From assembly GCA_012965455.1 (NCBI GenBank), contig DTSG01000461.1:1-8212 (forward strand): a stretch of DNA of 8,212 bases, given 5' to 3'. Made by a program: the position numbers and the translations under genes. Below are positions 6,769-8,212 of the stretch, piece after piece. The stretch is from Planctomycetaceae bacterium. GTDB lineage: Bacteria; Planctomycetota; Planctomycetia; Pirellulales; Pirellulaceae. Each line of letters starts with the position of its first letter. Positions within the stretch are counted from its first letter, which is position 1. The notes under the pieces were generated by a model. It did not search any database. It was not told where the DNA came from and saw only the letters and a program-made list of their open reading frames with translations.

Positions 6769-8212
6769 TTAGGTGGCGACCATTCGACTAGGACGTTTAC
6801 GTTCCATTCCACAAGCTCCGGCAACAGGCAACATCTTATCGGGGCTCAATCTGTTCTCCGGATTAAAGGCATCTCGTAACGCACTCATCACTTCCAGATC
6901 CTCTGGAGTAAACATCTTCTTCATGAAATGCATCTTTTCAACACCAATCCCATGTTCACCTGTCACACTTCCCCCTACTTCTAGACACGCATCTAGAATC
7001 TCACCGCCAGCCTGTAACACACGTTGAATCTGTGACGCGTCACGCTCGTCAAACAACATCACAGGATGAATGTTGCCATCGCCCGCATGAAATACATTGA
7101 CGATTTGAATGTCATGTTTCTTACCAATTTCCATTATCTTTTCATAGATATAGGGTAGTTGAGTCCGCGGGACGACTCCATCTTGCGTGACGAGGCTCGA
7201 TGAAAGCCGACCGATCGCGCCAAAGGCTTGTTTGCGAGCACGCCATAAGTGTTGCCGTTGTTTTTCATCCTCGGCTTGCTGCACATCGCGAGCGCCGTTG
7301 TCCAAACATAGCTGTACGATCCGGTCTCGTTGGTCGTCCAGTCCCGCGTCAATACCGTCCACTTCGATGATCAATACTGCCTCAGCATCTAATGGAAACC
7401 CAAATTTAAAGGCTTCTTCTAAGGCAACCATAATGTCATGGTCGATCATTTCTAGTGCTGCTGGGATAATACCAGCGCCTATAATCGCAGTAATAGCTGT
7501 CGTGCAGTCAGCTACCGAATCGAATACCGCTAGCATGGTACGAACGCTTTGGGGATTACGAGTCAATCGCACCCACACCTTGGAGACAATGGCCAACGTA
7601 CCTTCACTGCCGACAAGGACTCCGGTAATATCTAGGCCCGAGCAAGTGCCACCTGGTCCGCCGACCGTCACTATTTCTCCGGCCGCTGTGATAAATTCAA
7701 GCCCGAGAATGTGATTGACCGTAACTCCATATTTAAGAGTATGAGGGCCACCGGAATTGGTAGCTACATTACCGCCAATCGTACAAGCACTCTGGCTCGA
7801 TGGGTCGGGAGCATAATGATACCCGCTGCCTTTGAGCGATTGGGTTAAACGAATATTGACAACGCCTGGTTCCACAATTGCATAGCGATCCCTCAAATTG
7901 ATCTCGAGGATTTCGTTCATGCGAGTCAAAACCAACATGACACCTCCGCCCACCGCCAACGTACCTCCGGCTAAACTAGTGCCTGCACCGCGCGGCAAGA
8001 ACGGAACTTCGTATTGATTACATAATGAAACAACTGCGGCAATTTGGGCGGTTGTTCTTGGAAAAACAACAACATCGGGGCAATCTTTTTCAATCGTAAA
8101 ACCGTCGCACTCGAACACCATCCGATCGCTGTATGCCGTCAAAACGCCTGCTGCACCTATTACTCGGCGCAATGCCGTAATGAGCTCAGCAGATATCGTT
8201 GATTCGCTCGAT
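6769..8212 (-). CDS. glcD: Glycolate oxidase subunit GlcD (5' end outside window)
   Basis: The catalytic-type FAD flavoprotein of glycolate oxidase (FAD_binding_4 plus FAD-oxidase C domain); 480 residues are visible. The frame stays open to the window edge, so the TTG at 8172 is internal; the true start lies past 8212. Numbering from that TTG: ECDGFT (21-26), PRGAGTSLAGG (60-70), APDPSSQSACTIGGNVATNS (121-140) with SGGPHTLKYG, LVGSEGTLAIVSKVWVRL (187-204), the metal/substrate-type motif NVFHAGDGNIHP (359-370), and GGSVTGEHGIGVEK (400-413), ending FNPENRLSPDKMLP. These match E. coli GlcD closely in order and spacing. A short C-terminal tail rich in Arg/Lys (MERKRPSRM) follows. D-lactate dehydrogenases share the fold, but the presence of glcE and glcF directly downstream supports glycolate oxidase; some activity on D-lactate is possible from what is known of this enzyme. 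Any promoter is outside the window. Confidence 0.95.
   Translation of the reverse strand, partial: SSESTISAELITALRRVIGAAGVLTAYSDRMVFECDGFTIEKDCPDVVVFPRTTAQIAAVVSLCNQYEVPFLPRGAGTSLAGGTLAVGGGVMLVLTRMNEILEINLRDRYAIVEPGVVNIRLTQSLKGSGYHYAPDPSSQSACTIGGNVATNSGGPHTLKYGVTVNHILGLEFITAAGEIVTVGGPGGTCSGLDITGVLVGSEGTLAIVSKVWVRLTRNPQSVRTMLAVFDSVADCTTAITAIIGAGIIPAALEMIDHDIMVALEEAFKFGFPLDAEAVLIIEVDGIDAGLDDQRDRIVQLCLDNGARDVQQAEDEKQRQHLWRARKQAFGAIGRLSSSLVTQDGVVPRTQLPYIYEKIMEIGKKHDIQIVNVFHAGDGNIHPVMLFDERDASQIQRVLQAGGEILDACLEVGGSVTGEHGIGVEKMHFMKKMFTPEDLEVMSALRDAFNPENRLSPDKMLPVAGACGMERKRPSRMVAT

Noticed and set aside
7187..7714. 175-residue open frame on the plus strand inside glcD
   Set aside because: It is antisense to strongly conserved GlcD sequence, Ser/Pro/Thr-rich and without recognisable motifs; a by-product of glcD codon use.
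8170..8172. TTG at 8172 as the start of glcD
   Set aside because: The frame continues upstream without a stop to the window edge (SSESTISAELITAL before it), and the GlcD family has more residues at the N-terminus. The gene is simply cut by the window.

Overview
The window most likely comes from a Planctomycete or similar aquatic Gram-negative heterotroph. The reasons are the style of the sugar-binding protein, the weak or absent Shine-Dalgarno sequences at most starts, the GC content that looks close to balanced, and a tiny acidic lipoprotein of a kind common in that phylum. This placement comes from family resemblance only; there is no rRNA or marker gene here.

Left part, plus strand (1-3659): the end of a periplasmic sugar-binding protein (cut by the window edge), a double-domain sugar ABC ATPase and a membrane permease. 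Together they form a CUT2-type (ribose/xylose/galactose class) monosaccharide importer. ATPase and permease overlap by four bases (ATGA). The permease is the most unusual gene in the window. At 547 residues it is far longer than the roughly 320-350 usual for RbsC-type permeases. About 230 extra residues sit between the conserved N-terminal half and the conserved 'YGRYLLALGNNE' cytoplasmic loop. The extra part reads as six additional membrane helices plus a soluble extracytoplasmic segment of about 55 residues.

Middle (3660-4153): a plausible sigma-70-like promoter, a 63-codon acidic lipoprotein gene with a clear ribosome binding site, a hairpin, and a strong rho-independent terminator. A 14-bp perfect inverted repeat then lies just beyond the end of the opposing operon. 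This is the convergent junction between the two transcription units.

Right part, minus strand (4154-8212): glcD-glcE-glcF, the three subunits of FAD/Fe-S glycolate oxidase (glycolate to glyoxylate). It is transcribed right to left; the 5' end of glcD is outside the window. GlcD and GlcE are the FAD-domain subunits. GlcF carries two 4Fe-4S clusters and two CCG domains and passes electrons towards the respiratory chain. glcE and glcF overlap as TAATG. All key motifs are intact.

The two halves are not obviously one pathway: one imports a sugar, the other oxidises a two-carbon hydroxyacid. No mobile element, tRNA, rRNA or CRISPR array was seen. The best candidate for something undescribed is the expanded permease; the acidic lipoprotein is second.
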